From a virus, in IMG/VR virus record IMGVR_UViG_3300025137_000326, positions 1-22,461 of that record: a stretch of DNA of 22,461 bases; one strand, written 5' to 3'. This document shows positions 12,239 to 19,312 of this stretch, piece by piece; positions within the stretch are counted from its first letter, which is position 1; each line of letters starts with the position of its first letter. A program made the position numbers and the translations under genes. The notes beneath the pieces are model-generated. The model did not search any database, was not told the DNA's origin, and worked only from the letters and a program-made list of their open reading frames with translations.

Positions 12239-12904
12239 ATGAGCGTAACCCCTTGGTCATTTAGTAGAATTAAATCCTTTGAGCAATGCCCGAAGCAGTT
12301 CTACCATATGAAAGTAGCTAAAGATTACCATGAAAGTGAGACTGAAGCCATGCGATATGGGACGGAAGCTCACCTTGTTGCTGAAGAATATATACGAGAT
12401 GGGAAACCAGTTCCTTCAAGATTTTCTTACATGAACGAAGTTTTGGAAGCACTTAATCGTAGACGTGGTAACAAGTTAACAGAGATAAAGATGGGGTTGG
12501 ACGTTAACTTAGAGCCATGTGAGTTTAAAGCTAAAAATGTTTGGTGGCGAGGTATAGCAGACTTAGTTATCTTAGATGGTGAGAAGGCTTGGGTTGTGGA
12601 TTACAAGACTAGCAAATCAGCTAATTATGCAGATAAAGGACAGTTAGAGCTTATGGCTATGGCTACATTTAAACATTTCCCAAATGTAACAAAAGTGTAT
12701 GCAGGATTATTTTTTGTGATAGCTAAGAAAGTAGTGAAAGAAGTATACAAAAAAGAAGATAGTGATTCACTGTGGGCTAAATGGTTTTTTAAATATGATC
12801 GCATGAAAACCGCATACAAAGAAAACATATGGAACGCACGGCCTAGTGGGTTGTGTAAAAGATACTGTGCTGTAGTTGAGTGTGTGCATAATGGAAGTAA
12901 CTAA
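12239..12904 (+). CDS. RecB/Cas4-like PD-(D/E)XK exonuclease
   Basis: A 221-aa nuclease of the PDDEXK_1 (PF12705) group. It has SFSRIKSFEQCPKQFY at the N-terminus, a conserved His in YGTEAHLVAEE (about 40-50), Asp 108 in RGIADLVI, Asp 121 and Lys 123 in VVDYKTSK, and the QLE motif in GQLELMA (about 133-139). Cys 17 near the N-terminus and Cys 206, 210 and 215 at the C-terminus follow the one-plus-three layout of the iron-sulfur cluster in Cas4 and AddB, although the spacing (Cx3C, Cx4C) differs slightly. Such phage enzymes act in recombination or in degrading DNA ends. It sits with polymerase and helicase genes and shows no link to a CRISPR array. The next start overlaps its stop by one base. 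Confidence 0.88.
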   Translation: MSVTPWSFSRIKSFEQCPKQFYHMKVAKDYHESETEAMRYGTEAHLVAEEYIRDGKPVPSRFSYMNEVLEALNRRRGNKLTEIKMGLDVNLEPCEFKAKNVWWRGIADLVILDGEKAWVVDYKTSKSANYADKGQLELMAMATFKHFPNVTKVYAGLFFVIAKKVVKEVYKKEDSDSLWAKWFFKYDRMKTAYKENIWNARPSGLCKRYCAVVECVHNGSN

Positions 12905-12990
12905 TGACAGTATTAGAAATTTTATTTTATGTACTTTTATTAGTAGGGTTAGTTGTTATTATAAGCGGATTATTATGGGCATCCAAATAG
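12904..12990 (+). CDS. Single-pass membrane peptide (28 aa)
   Basis: The ORF begins at a TAATG overlap with the nuclease gene. It reads MTVLEILFYVLLLVGLVV followed by IISGLLWASK. Residues 3-25 form one uninterrupted hydrophobic helix, with a single Lys at the C-terminus. The next gene starts 9 bases after the stop, with GGAGAA made of the stop region. The close packing and clear membrane helix support a real gene despite its size. The role is unknown; short membrane peptides in phages include lysis, superinfection or host-modifying factors. Confidence 0.55.
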   Translation: MTVLEILFYVLLLVGLVVIISGLLWASK

Positions 12991-12999
12991 GAGAAGTTA

Positions 13000-13239
13000 A
13001 TGGCTTACACAAAAACTAAAAGACCATATAAAAAAGAATATGAAAAACAGAAAGAACGTGGGGAGCATCCAGATCGCATGGAGCGTCAACGTGCCAGACG
13101 TTCTTATGACAAGAAAGGTATCAGTCGCAAAGGTAAAGATGTGTCTCACAATAAGATGTTAAGCAAGGGGGGATCAAACAAGGACGGAACTAAATTAGAA
13201 AGCCCTTCAAAAAACCGTGCAAGGAACGGGAAAAAATAA
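13000..13239 (+). CDS. Small basic HNH-like protein (79 aa)
   Basis: Very rich in Lys and Arg. The second half, RRSYDKKGISRKGKDVSH then KGGSNKDGTKLESPSKNR, follows the outline of a reduced HNH domain seen in many phages: GKDV-x-H (normally DH), then a GG-x-N turn and a final N-R. The canonical Asp-His is replaced by Ser 48-His 49, and one zinc-binding pair usual in full HNH enzymes is missing, so activity is doubtful; it may be a DNA-binding or packaging-related relic. GGAGAA supports the start. It precedes the helicase gene. Confidence 0.6.
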   Translation: MAYTKTKRPYKKEYEKQKERGEHPDRMERQRARRSYDKKGISRKGKDVSHNKMLSKGGSNKDGTKLESPSKNRARNGKK

Positions 13240-13249
13240 GGGAAAACAA

Positions 13250-14785
13250 ATGCAGATTATAGACAACAAGTCTTTATTGCTTAGACTACGTGAACCTAAC
13301 AGAGTTACTTCAGTTATACCAAGCAGTCATAAAGTAAGTGATAATGAGGTCATGGTAAAATGGGGGCTAGAGCAAGTACAAACACTTAATAAACTCAACA
13401 TTAACGTGCCATCACCAATACAAGCACTCTATCAATGGCCTGGAGAGCATAAACCTTTTAAACACCAGATATCCACCGCGTCCTTTTTAACAAAGAATAA
13501 AAAAGCTTTTTGCTTCAATGAGCAAGGAACAGGAAAAACCGCTAGTGCAATATGGGCATCAGATTATCTACTGAACATAGGAGCAATCAAGCGTGTACTT
13601 GTCATATGCCCTTTGTCGATTATGGATAGTGCGTGGCGTGATGACTTCTTTACCTTTGCACCACATAGAAGCGTTTCGGTAGCGTATGGCCCATCAGATA
13701 AACGTAAAAAAATAATTGAAGAAGGCGCAGATTATGTGGTTATAAACTATGATGGCGTTGCCATAGTACGTGACGAGATAAAAAAGGGTGGCTTTGATTT
13801 AATAATAGTTGATGAAGCAACACATTACAAAAATGTACGCACTACAAGATGGAAAATATTACATAGTATATTAAAAGAAGATACGTGGCTATGGATGATG
13901 ACAGGTACACCTGCGTCTCAAAGCCCTGTTGATGCTTACGGTTTAGCTAAGATGATAGATAGAAATAAAGTACCTAGATTTCATGGTGCTTTCAAAGACA
14001 TGGTAATGTATAAAGTATCTAAATTTACTTGGAAGATAAGAGACACCGCCACTGATATAGTGTATAGAGCTTTGCAACCTGCCATAAGGTTTACAAAAGA
14101 ACAATGCTTAGACTTACCTGATATGGTCTACACGAAAAGAATGGTTGAATTAACGGCTCAACAAAAGAAATACTATAAGAAGCTGAAAGACCAAATGGTG
14201 ATGGAGATAACAGGAGAACAGATTACCGCTGTAAACTCGGCTGTATCTATGAACAAACTACTGCAAATATCCGCAGGGGCAGTATACACAGACGATGGGG
14301 CAGTGCTAGAGTTCGACACGAAAAATAGGTATAAAGTATTACGAGAAGTGATAGATGAGTCTAGCCAAAAAGTTTTAGTCTTTGTTCCATTTAAACATGT
14401 TATAGATATATTAACAAATAAACTTAGATCAGAGGGTATATCTACAGAAGTAATACGAGGGGACGTACCTGCACACAAACGAACTGAGATATTTAAAAAG
14501 TTCCAAACCACTGATGATCCACAGGTACTCGTGATACAACCACAAGCAGCAGCACATGGTGTTACGTTAACAAGAGCAAACACAGTGGTGTGGTGGGGAC
14601 CTACGAGTAGCCTTGAGACTTACGAGCAAGCTAACGCTAGGGTGCATAGATCAGGACAAAAACACAAAACTACTGTTGTGCAGTTACAAGGATCTAACGC
14701 AGAAAGACACGTTTACAAATTATTAGATAACAGAATAGACGTACACACAAAGTTAATTGATCTTTACAAAGAAATACTTGACTAG
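13250..14785 (+). CDS. SNF2-like superfamily 2 helicase
   Basis: A 511-aa protein; the ATG at 13250 is preferred over an upstream GTG because AAGGGAA precedes it and the upstream codons lie within the previous gene. Helicase motifs are complete: motif I GTGKT (93-97), motif II DEAT (188-191), motif III TGTPASQ (about 222-228), a C-terminal half with LVFVPFKH, motif V around AAAHGVTLTRANTVVWW, and motif VI QANARVHRSGQ (460-470). The R-x-x-R-x-G-Q ending is diagnostic of the SNF2/Rad54 group. It probably translocates on double-stranded DNA to remodel forks, recombination intermediates or bound proteins. Phage genomes of this type often carry it beside family A polymerases. The stop lies within the promoter candidate for the next operon. 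Confidence 0.92.
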   Translation: MQIIDNKSLLLRLREPNRVTSVIPSSHKVSDNEVMVKWGLEQVQTLNKLNINVPSPIQALYQWPGEHKPFKHQISTASFLTKNKKAFCFNEQGTGKTASAIWASDYLLNIGAIKRVLVICPLSIMDSAWRDDFFTFAPHRSVSVAYGPSDKRKKIIEEGADYVVINYDGVAIVRDEIKKGGFDLIIVDEATHYKNVRTTRWKILHSILKEDTWLWMMTGTPASQSPVDAYGLAKMIDRNKVPRFHGAFKDMVMYKVSKFTWKIRDTATDIVYRALQPAIRFTKEQCLDLPDMVYTKRMVELTAQQKKYYKKLKDQMVMEITGEQITAVNSAVSMNKLLQISAGAVYTDDGAVLEFDTKNRYKVLREVIDESSQKVLVFVPFKHVIDILTNKLRSEGISTEVIRGDVPAHKRTEIFKKFQTTDDPQVLVIQPQAAAHGVTLTRANTVVWWGPTSSLETYEQANARVHRSGQKHKTTVVQLQGSNAERHVYKLLDNRIDVHTKLIDLYKEILD

Positions 14786-14818
14786 TGTATAATTAGTAAC
14801 TATATGTAATTATATAAT
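14778..14818 (+). promoter_or_regulatory. Candidate internal promoter
   Basis: TTGACT (14778-14783), a 17-base spacer and TATATG (14801-14806). Two further perfect TATAAT boxes lie at 14788-14793 and 14813-14818. A 7-bp inverted repeat ATAATTA (14789-14795) and TAATTAT (14807-14813) overlaps them and could be an operator. It would drive the coiled-coil, HTH and SSB genes. Confidence 0.45.
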
Positions 14819-14835
14819 AAACAAAGGGTAGAGAA

Positions 14836-15228
14836 ATGGTGGACGTGACTCCAGATAAGCTTACCAAAGCTTTTATAAAAATAAGAACCGAGCGCGCTTT
14901 GCTTCAAGCAGAGTTTAAAGAGAAAGAGGCGAAGCTTGTGAGACAACAGGATCGCGTCAAACAGGCAATGCTTGATCATTGTGAAAGGCACAATGCAGAA
15001 AGCGTAAGAACCTCAGAAGGTTTATTCTTTAGGTCTAGACGTATTAAGTACTGGACTAGTGATTGGGATGCTATGCACAACTTTATTCTTGAGCATAATG
15101 TTCCACAGTTGTTAGATAAACGTATTAATCAGTCTAACCTTAAAGAGTTCCTTGAGGAGAACCCCGATACAACACCAAGGGGTTTAGAAACTGAAACCGA
15201 AGTAGTAATTTCTGTGAGGAAAAAATGA
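14836..15228 (+). CDS. Conserved phage protein with N-terminal coiled coil (130 aa)
   Basis: Residues about 5-50 are a heptad-patterned charged helix (KLTKAFIKIRTERALLQAEF, then KEKEAKLVRQQDRVKQAML). The C-terminal part contains GLFFRSRRIKYWTSDWDAMHNF, then PQLLDKRINQSNLKEFLEE and a PRGLETETEVVISVRKK strand. I recall this architecture in many phages near replication genes, always annotated as hypothetical. A scaffold or adaptor role is possible. It overlaps the HTH gene by four bases (ATGA). Confidence 0.75.
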   Translation: MVDVTPDKLTKAFIKIRTERALLQAEFKEKEAKLVRQQDRVKQAMLDHCERHNAESVRTSEGLFFRSRRIKYWTSDWDAMHNFILEHNVPQLLDKRINQSNLKEFLEENPDTTPRGLETETEVVISVRKK

Positions 15229-15479
15229 CAACAAACTCAGAACCATTTGTACCTATAGAGGACTTAGCCAAACACTTTAATGTTTCTATATCTACAGTCC
15301 GTGCATGGGTGCGCCAAGAACACATACCGAAAGATACTTATATAAAAATAGGTAGTACTTATCGGTTTCGTGTGGGAGATGTGGCAAACGCATTGACCAA
15401 AACCAGAGTCGAGAAGCGTATAGACACTGCTATGGATACTATACCTATTCTAGATGACCTTGTCGATGAAGACTATTAA
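15225..15479 (+). CDS. MerR/excisionase-like HTH DNA-binding protein (84 aa)
   Basis: VPIEDLAKHFNVSISTVRAW (residues 9-28) is a winged helix-turn-helix of the HTH_17/MerR-like type, followed by a wing-like segment around IPKDTYIKIGSTYRFRVGDV (35-54). The tail is acidic (ILDDLVDEDY). No integrase is present in the window, so excisionase activity is not implied. It could be a transcriptional regulator acting on one of the palindromic sites seen here, or an accessory replication protein. The start overlaps the previous stop as ATGA. Confidence 0.75.
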   Translation: MTTNSEPFVPIEDLAKHFNVSISTVRAWVRQEHIPKDTYIKIGSTYRFRVGDVANALTKTRVEKRIDTAMDTIPILDDLVDEDY

Positions 15480-15505
15480 CAACTATAACCTCTTAGGAGA
15501 GCGAA

Positions 15506-16186
15506 ATGACTGATACTTATAAAATTTCTAATGTAGAAGCCTTATGGCCTAAAATTAATACAACTTATGCTTTTGATCAGAAAGCAAATAAGTCTATGCC
15601 GTGTAATGCTACGGATAACAACGCTGAATATTCTATACAGTTTCGTATGAATAACGATCAAGCGAAAGAGTTATTTTTAGCTATGTCTAAATCGTACCAA
15701 GCTAACAAACAATCCAGTTGGGCAGAAAAATTAGAACGCCCTTTTGTAAAAGATGATGATGGTACTTTTACTTATAAGGCGACTCTTAAAGGGGCATACA
15801 AAAGTGGGCCTACAACGAAGCCCCTGCAAGTAGACGCGAAGGGTAACAAACTACCTGATGACTTCTTATTGACTACAGGTAGCACGGTAAATATTGCCGT
15901 TCAATTTTACCCATATGATTTTGGAGGGAAGCAAAACATATCTTTAAGGTTAAAGGCTGTGCAAGTTGTTAAGCACGTGCCTATGGAAGATAGAAATCCT
16001 TTTGACGTTGTAGAAGGATTTGATATTACGGACTCTAACCCTTTTGCTAACGGTGCTGTAGTTAACGTCACCGCTGAAGATGCAGAGATCGTAGAAGAGC
16101 CGAAGAAAGTCGTCAAGAAATCAGCCCCACCACCCACCGAGACTGATGATGACTTGAGTGCTATAGTCGATAATTGGGATGACTAA
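15506..16186 (+). CDS. Single-stranded DNA-binding protein
   Basis: A 226-aa protein with the outline of phage ssDNA-binding proteins of the DUF2815/gp2.5-like type. An OB-fold-like body (about 1-155) includes YSIQFRMNNDQAKELFLAM, TFTYKATLKGAYKSG and QFYPYDFGGKQNISLRLKAV; an unstructured Pro/Lys/Glu linker follows, and then a strongly acidic, aromatic-ending tail TDDDLSAIVDNWDD. Such tails contact polymerase and helicase in known SSBs. AGGAGAG precedes the ATG. It lies between the HTH gene and the primase-helicase, separated from the latter by a structured 100-base gap. Confidence 0.82.
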   Translation: MTDTYKISNVEALWPKINTTYAFDQKANKSMPCNATDNNAEYSIQFRMNNDQAKELFLAMSKSYQANKQSSWAEKLERPFVKDDDGTFTYKATLKGAYKSGPTTKPLQVDAKGNKLPDDFLLTTGSTVNIAVQFYPYDFGGKQNISLRLKAVQVVKHVPMEDRNPFDVVEGFDITDSNPFANGAVVNVTAEDAEIVEEPKKVVKKSAPPPTETDDDLSAIVDNWDD

Positions 16187-16201
16187 TTATTAACTGCGCT
16201 C

Positions 16202-16275
16202 CACCGTGGCTAGGGCATTGCGTCCTCTGAATTGCGTCCCGAAAAGAGTATAATGCAAATACTCCTGCCACGGTG
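16202..16275 (+). promoter_or_regulatory. Structured intergenic element before the primase gene
   Basis: CACCGTGGC (16202-16210) pairs perfectly with GCCACGGTG (16267-16275). After a one-base bulge, AGG (16212-16214) pairs with CCT (16264-16266), and GCATT (16215-16219) could pair with AATGC (16252-16256). Inside are two copies of ATTGCGTCC (16217-16225 and 16231-16239) and a TATAAT (16249-16254) that could be a -10 box lacking a good -35. The ribosome site of the primase gene starts 15 bases after the stem. It could be an RNA structure controlling primase expression or a DNA operator, and I know no family that matches it. Confidence 0.6.
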
Positions 16276-16301
16276 TCTTCAAATTTTTATAGGTGGGAAT
16301 T

Positions 16302-19052
16302 ATGGAAACAAAAACATTTTTAAAAGGAGTTTTAGACGACAGTGGACATTACTGTGTGTGGGCTTTTAAGGATGATCGTACAATACAAAAGTTTTACGAC
16401 TCAATAGATGCTCTAGTAGATGCCTCTAATAATTTAGATAAGGAGGGCTATAACACTTATTTCGGTTTAGCCACGTTTGAAACCCCTCAATCTCGTAAAG
16501 TAACTAACATAAAATCTCTTAGCTCTTTCTTTTTAGATTTAGATTGCGGTGAGGGTAAGGACTACCCTAATCAGAAGGAAGCTTTAGTTGCGGGCCAGGT
16601 GTTCTGTAAGAACGTAGGTCTACCAAAACCTGTTATGATAAACTCAGGTAATGGGGTACATGTGTACTGGGCGTTAGAAGAAAGCATACCCTATGATGAT
16701 TGGTATTCGGTAGCATTGAGGCTTAAACAATTATGCACAGAAAATAATTTGTTAGCTGACCCTGTGGTAACGGCTGATGGCGCTAGGGTGTTACGTATTC
16801 CTAACACGCATAATTATAAAAACGGTAATAAGAAACAAGTGCTATTTATTGGCAATGAGGCAATTACTCCAATAAGTTTTGAGAAGTTTTCTAATCTACT
16901 AGGTGGAGGTATAAAAGTACCATCTAAGGTAGAACCTGACGAAAGAGTAAGTTCGTTAGAAGAAGCTATGATACGCAACTCTGAATATAAATTCAAAAAC
17001 CTGTTAGTGAAAATACAGAAGGGTGTTGGGTGTGGGCAAATAAAGCACATAGTTGAAAACAAAGAAACTTTGAGTGAACCTATGTGGAGGGCAGGGTTAT
17101 CCATAGCTAAGTTTTGTGAAGATAAAGATAAAGCTATAGCTTTTATATCTATGGGGCATGATGGATATGATAATACGTTAACAGAGGAGAAGGTTAGTCT
17201 TATAAAAGGCCCTTTTCTTTGCACTACATTTGATGAGCATAACCCAAAGATATGTGCAGACTGCTCTCACTGGGGGAAGATAAAGTCACCTATCGCTCTA
17301 GGTAAGGTAATTAAACAAGCCCCAAAACAAGACGGTATACCTGAGTATCCAAAGCCATACTTTAGAGGTGCGAATGGTGGCATATACATAAGAAATATAG
17401 ACGGTGATGGTGAGCCAGAAGACAAGATGATATACCAAAACGACTTATACGTTACCAAACGTGTGCGTGATTCAGAGATAGGGGAAGCCATTGTGATGCG
17501 ATTGCACTTACCTAAAGATGGGGTAAGAGAGTTTACTATACCTCTAACTGCGGTAACTTCAAAAGAAGAACTAAGAAAACAACTGTCTATGCAAGGCATA
17601 GCTGTAACTAGAACGGAGGAACTAATGAAATATACAACAACATGGGTTAATGAACTGCAAAGTCAGAGTGAAGCTGATGAAGCGCGTAGACAATTTGGGT
17701 GGGTAGATGATGAACTCACAGGGTTTGTGTTAGGTAAGGAAGAAATACAAGCAGATAGAATAAAATCTAACCCTCCATCTACAGCGACAACAGGGATGTT
17801 TTCTTATTTTGAACCAAGGGGGACTTTAGAGGGTTGGAAAAAAACAGCAAACTTTTACAACCGTGAACATTTTGAACTGCATCAATTTGTTGTTGGCACA
17901 TCTTTTGGTTCCCCACTAGTAGCATTAACTCCTATAAATGCTGTAACTTTACATTTGCATGGGCTTACAGGTGTAGGTAAGACAACGGCTATGAAAACAG
18001 GGTTAGCTTTATGGGGCGACCCAATGGAGTTAATTACAGATAGATATGATACACTTAACCACAGGATGAACAGAGGAGAGGTCTATCACAGCTTACCTCT
18101 CTACATGGATGAACTTACGGAAATGAAAGGCCCTGAGTTTTCTTCATTAGCTTATCAGTTAACAGGTGGTAAACAAAGAGGCAGAATGTCTGCAAATAGT
18201 AACGTAGAGCGTCAAAGAGGTAAACCTTGGAGACTGATCTGTGTTTCATCAGCAAACGCAAGCATGATAGAACAAATAAGCATGGTTAAAGCCATGCCCA
18301 CAGCAGAAGCGCAAAGAGTGTTAGAGTGCCGTGTTAAAAACTTAAAAAGTATACTAGAAGATAAATCGGAGACCGATAGACTCGCGCAAGAAGTAGATGT
18401 GAACTACGGTCATGCAGGTAAGATATACATACAGTACGTGATGAATAACTTAGAGGAAGTAAAAAAACTTCTTCTTCAGGTGCAAGCATCCGTAGATCAA
18501 AAGGCAGGGCTTTCCGCAGAAAACAGATTTTGGTCTGTATTAGTTTCTTGCACAATGACAGGATTAATATTAGCAAAACGTATTGGTCTTGTAGATTACG
18601 ATATTAAGAATTTATTTACGTGGGCAGTAGATTTGTTGGAAAGCAACAAAAGGGGTGTGAATGATATGAGTGTATCTGTAGAGGACACGTTAAACGACTA
18701 CATACATGAACACTGGAGTAATGTGCTGTGGATAAAAAGCACAGACGATGTTCGTGCAGGAGCAGAGGAAGTTACAGATTTGGTCATTCCAGAATCTTTA
18801 GCTAGAGGACAACTTGTTGCACGATATGAAACAGATCTAAAGAAAGTTTATCTTTTACCTAAACCGTTAAAGAAGTGGTGTGGGGATCAACAGATAAATT
18901 ATAGTTCTTTTGTGCAAGACCTTATATCTAAATTAAATGGAAAAACATGCAGGGCAAGATTGAGTAAAGGCACGAAAATGAATTTACCTCCAACATACGT
19001 GATAATAGTGGATTGTTCTTTAGATAATGAATCAAGGAATACTAAAAATTGA
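16302..19052 (+). CDS. Bifunctional primase-helicase (AEP-like primase and DUF927-like helicase)
   Basis: A 916-aa protein. The ATG at 16302 is chosen over a GTG nine bases upstream because AGGTGG then lies five bases before it. The N-terminal domain shows archaeo-eukaryotic primase motifs: Asp 79/Asp 81 in FFLDLDCG, His 120 in SGNGVHVYW, and Arg 165 in VLRIPNTHNYK. A small zinc-site candidate follows (Cys 307, Cys 318, Cys 321, His 323, then GKIKSPIALG). The C-terminal half is a DUF927-type helicase with Walker A GLTGVGKTT (554-562) and Walker B YMDE (Asp 603, Glu 604), then SANASM. It would make primers and unwind DNA for the family A polymerase. It overlaps the next gene by 26 bases. Confidence 0.9.
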   Translation: METKTFLKGVLDDSGHYCVWAFKDDRTIQKFYDSIDALVDASNNLDKEGYNTYFGLATFETPQSRKVTNIKSLSSFFLDLDCGEGKDYPNQKEALVAGQVFCKNVGLPKPVMINSGNGVHVYWALEESIPYDDWYSVALRLKQLCTENNLLADPVVTADGARVLRIPNTHNYKNGNKKQVLFIGNEAITPISFEKFSNLLGGGIKVPSKVEPDERVSSLEEAMIRNSEYKFKNLLVKIQKGVGCGQIKHIVENKETLSEPMWRAGLSIAKFCEDKDKAIAFISMGHDGYDNTLTEEKVSLIKGPFLCTTFDEHNPKICADCSHWGKIKSPIALGKVIKQAPKQDGIPEYPKPYFRGANGGIYIRNIDGDGEPEDKMIYQNDLYVTKRVRDSEIGEAIVMRLHLPKDGVREFTIPLTAVTSKEELRKQLSMQGIAVTRTEELMKYTTTWVNELQSQSEADEARRQFGWVDDELTGFVLGKEEIQADRIKSNPPSTATTGMFSYFEPRGTLEGWKKTANFYNREHFELHQFVVGTSFGSPLVALTPINAVTLHLHGLTGVGKTTAMKTGLALWGDPMELITDRYDTLNHRMNRGEVYHSLPLYMDELTEMKGPEFSSLAYQLTGGKQRGRMSANSNVERQRGKPWRLICVSSANASMIEQISMVKAMPTAEAQRVLECRVKNLKSILEDKSETDRLAQEVDVNYGHAGKIYIQYVMNNLEEVKKLLLQVQASVDQKAGLSAENRFWSVLVSCTMTGLILAKRIGLVDYDIKNLFTWAVDLLESNKRGVNDMSVSVEDTLNDYIHEHWSNVLWIKSTDDVRAGAEEVTDLVIPESLARGQLVARYETDLKKVYLLPKPLKKWCGDQQINYSSFVQDLISKLNGKTCRARLSKGTKMNLPPTYVIIVDCSLDNESRNTKN

Positions 19053-19254
19053 TGATCTAAACCCTGATGGTGTGAGGATTATAGTAAACTGGGATAGCAT
19101 GGTAACAAGTTACTCTGTGTTCATCTTGTGTATCAACACAGAAAAGTGTATAGGGCAAGTGGATAAGGTAGCTAAACGTAAGGGGTGGACTATAGAAACT
19201 CAGGTTAGAGAAGAAAATAAAAAATTAGGTGTTCGTGTTTGGAGAATATTATGA
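19027..19254 (+). CDS. Small conserved phage protein (75 aa)
   Basis: Begins inside the primase gene (26-base overlap), without a good ribosome site at the ATG, so it may depend on translational coupling; an AAGGA lies seven bases inside the frame. The sequence has SMVTSYSVFILCINTEKCI, then VAKRKGWTIETQVREENKKL and a closing GVRVWRIL, a pattern I recall in short uncharacterised phage proteins. The fold is probably small alpha/beta. It is the last gene of the rightward arm, with a strong terminator 35 bases downstream. The function is unknown. Confidence 0.7.
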   Translation: MNQGILKIDDLNPDGVRIIVNWDSMVTSYSVFILCINTEKCIGQVDKVAKRKGWTIETQVREENKKLGVRVWRIL

Positions 19255-19288
19255 TACAGTGTTGAAGTACACTATTTCTCCCCCAACT

Positions 19289-19312
19289 AACCCCCTTCGG
19301 GGGGTTTTTTTT
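19289..19312 (+). terminator. Rho-independent terminator at the convergent junction
   Basis: AACCCCC (19289-19295) and GGGGGTT (19300-19306) enclose a TTCG tetraloop, and the T-run covers 19305-19312. C(TTCG)G is an exceptionally stable loop. It ends rightward transcription between two converging units. Read on the - strand the tail is TTAGTT, a poor T-run, so leftward termination is less certain. Confidence 0.93.

Noticed and set aside
14173-14583. 136-aa - strand ORF
   Set aside because: It is opposite the C-terminal helicase motifs, whose conservation fixes the + strand as coding.
16202-16275. tRNA gene
   Set aside because: Length and terminal stem are suggestive, but the stem is too long, there is no GGTTCRA-type T-arm sequence and no anticodon arm.
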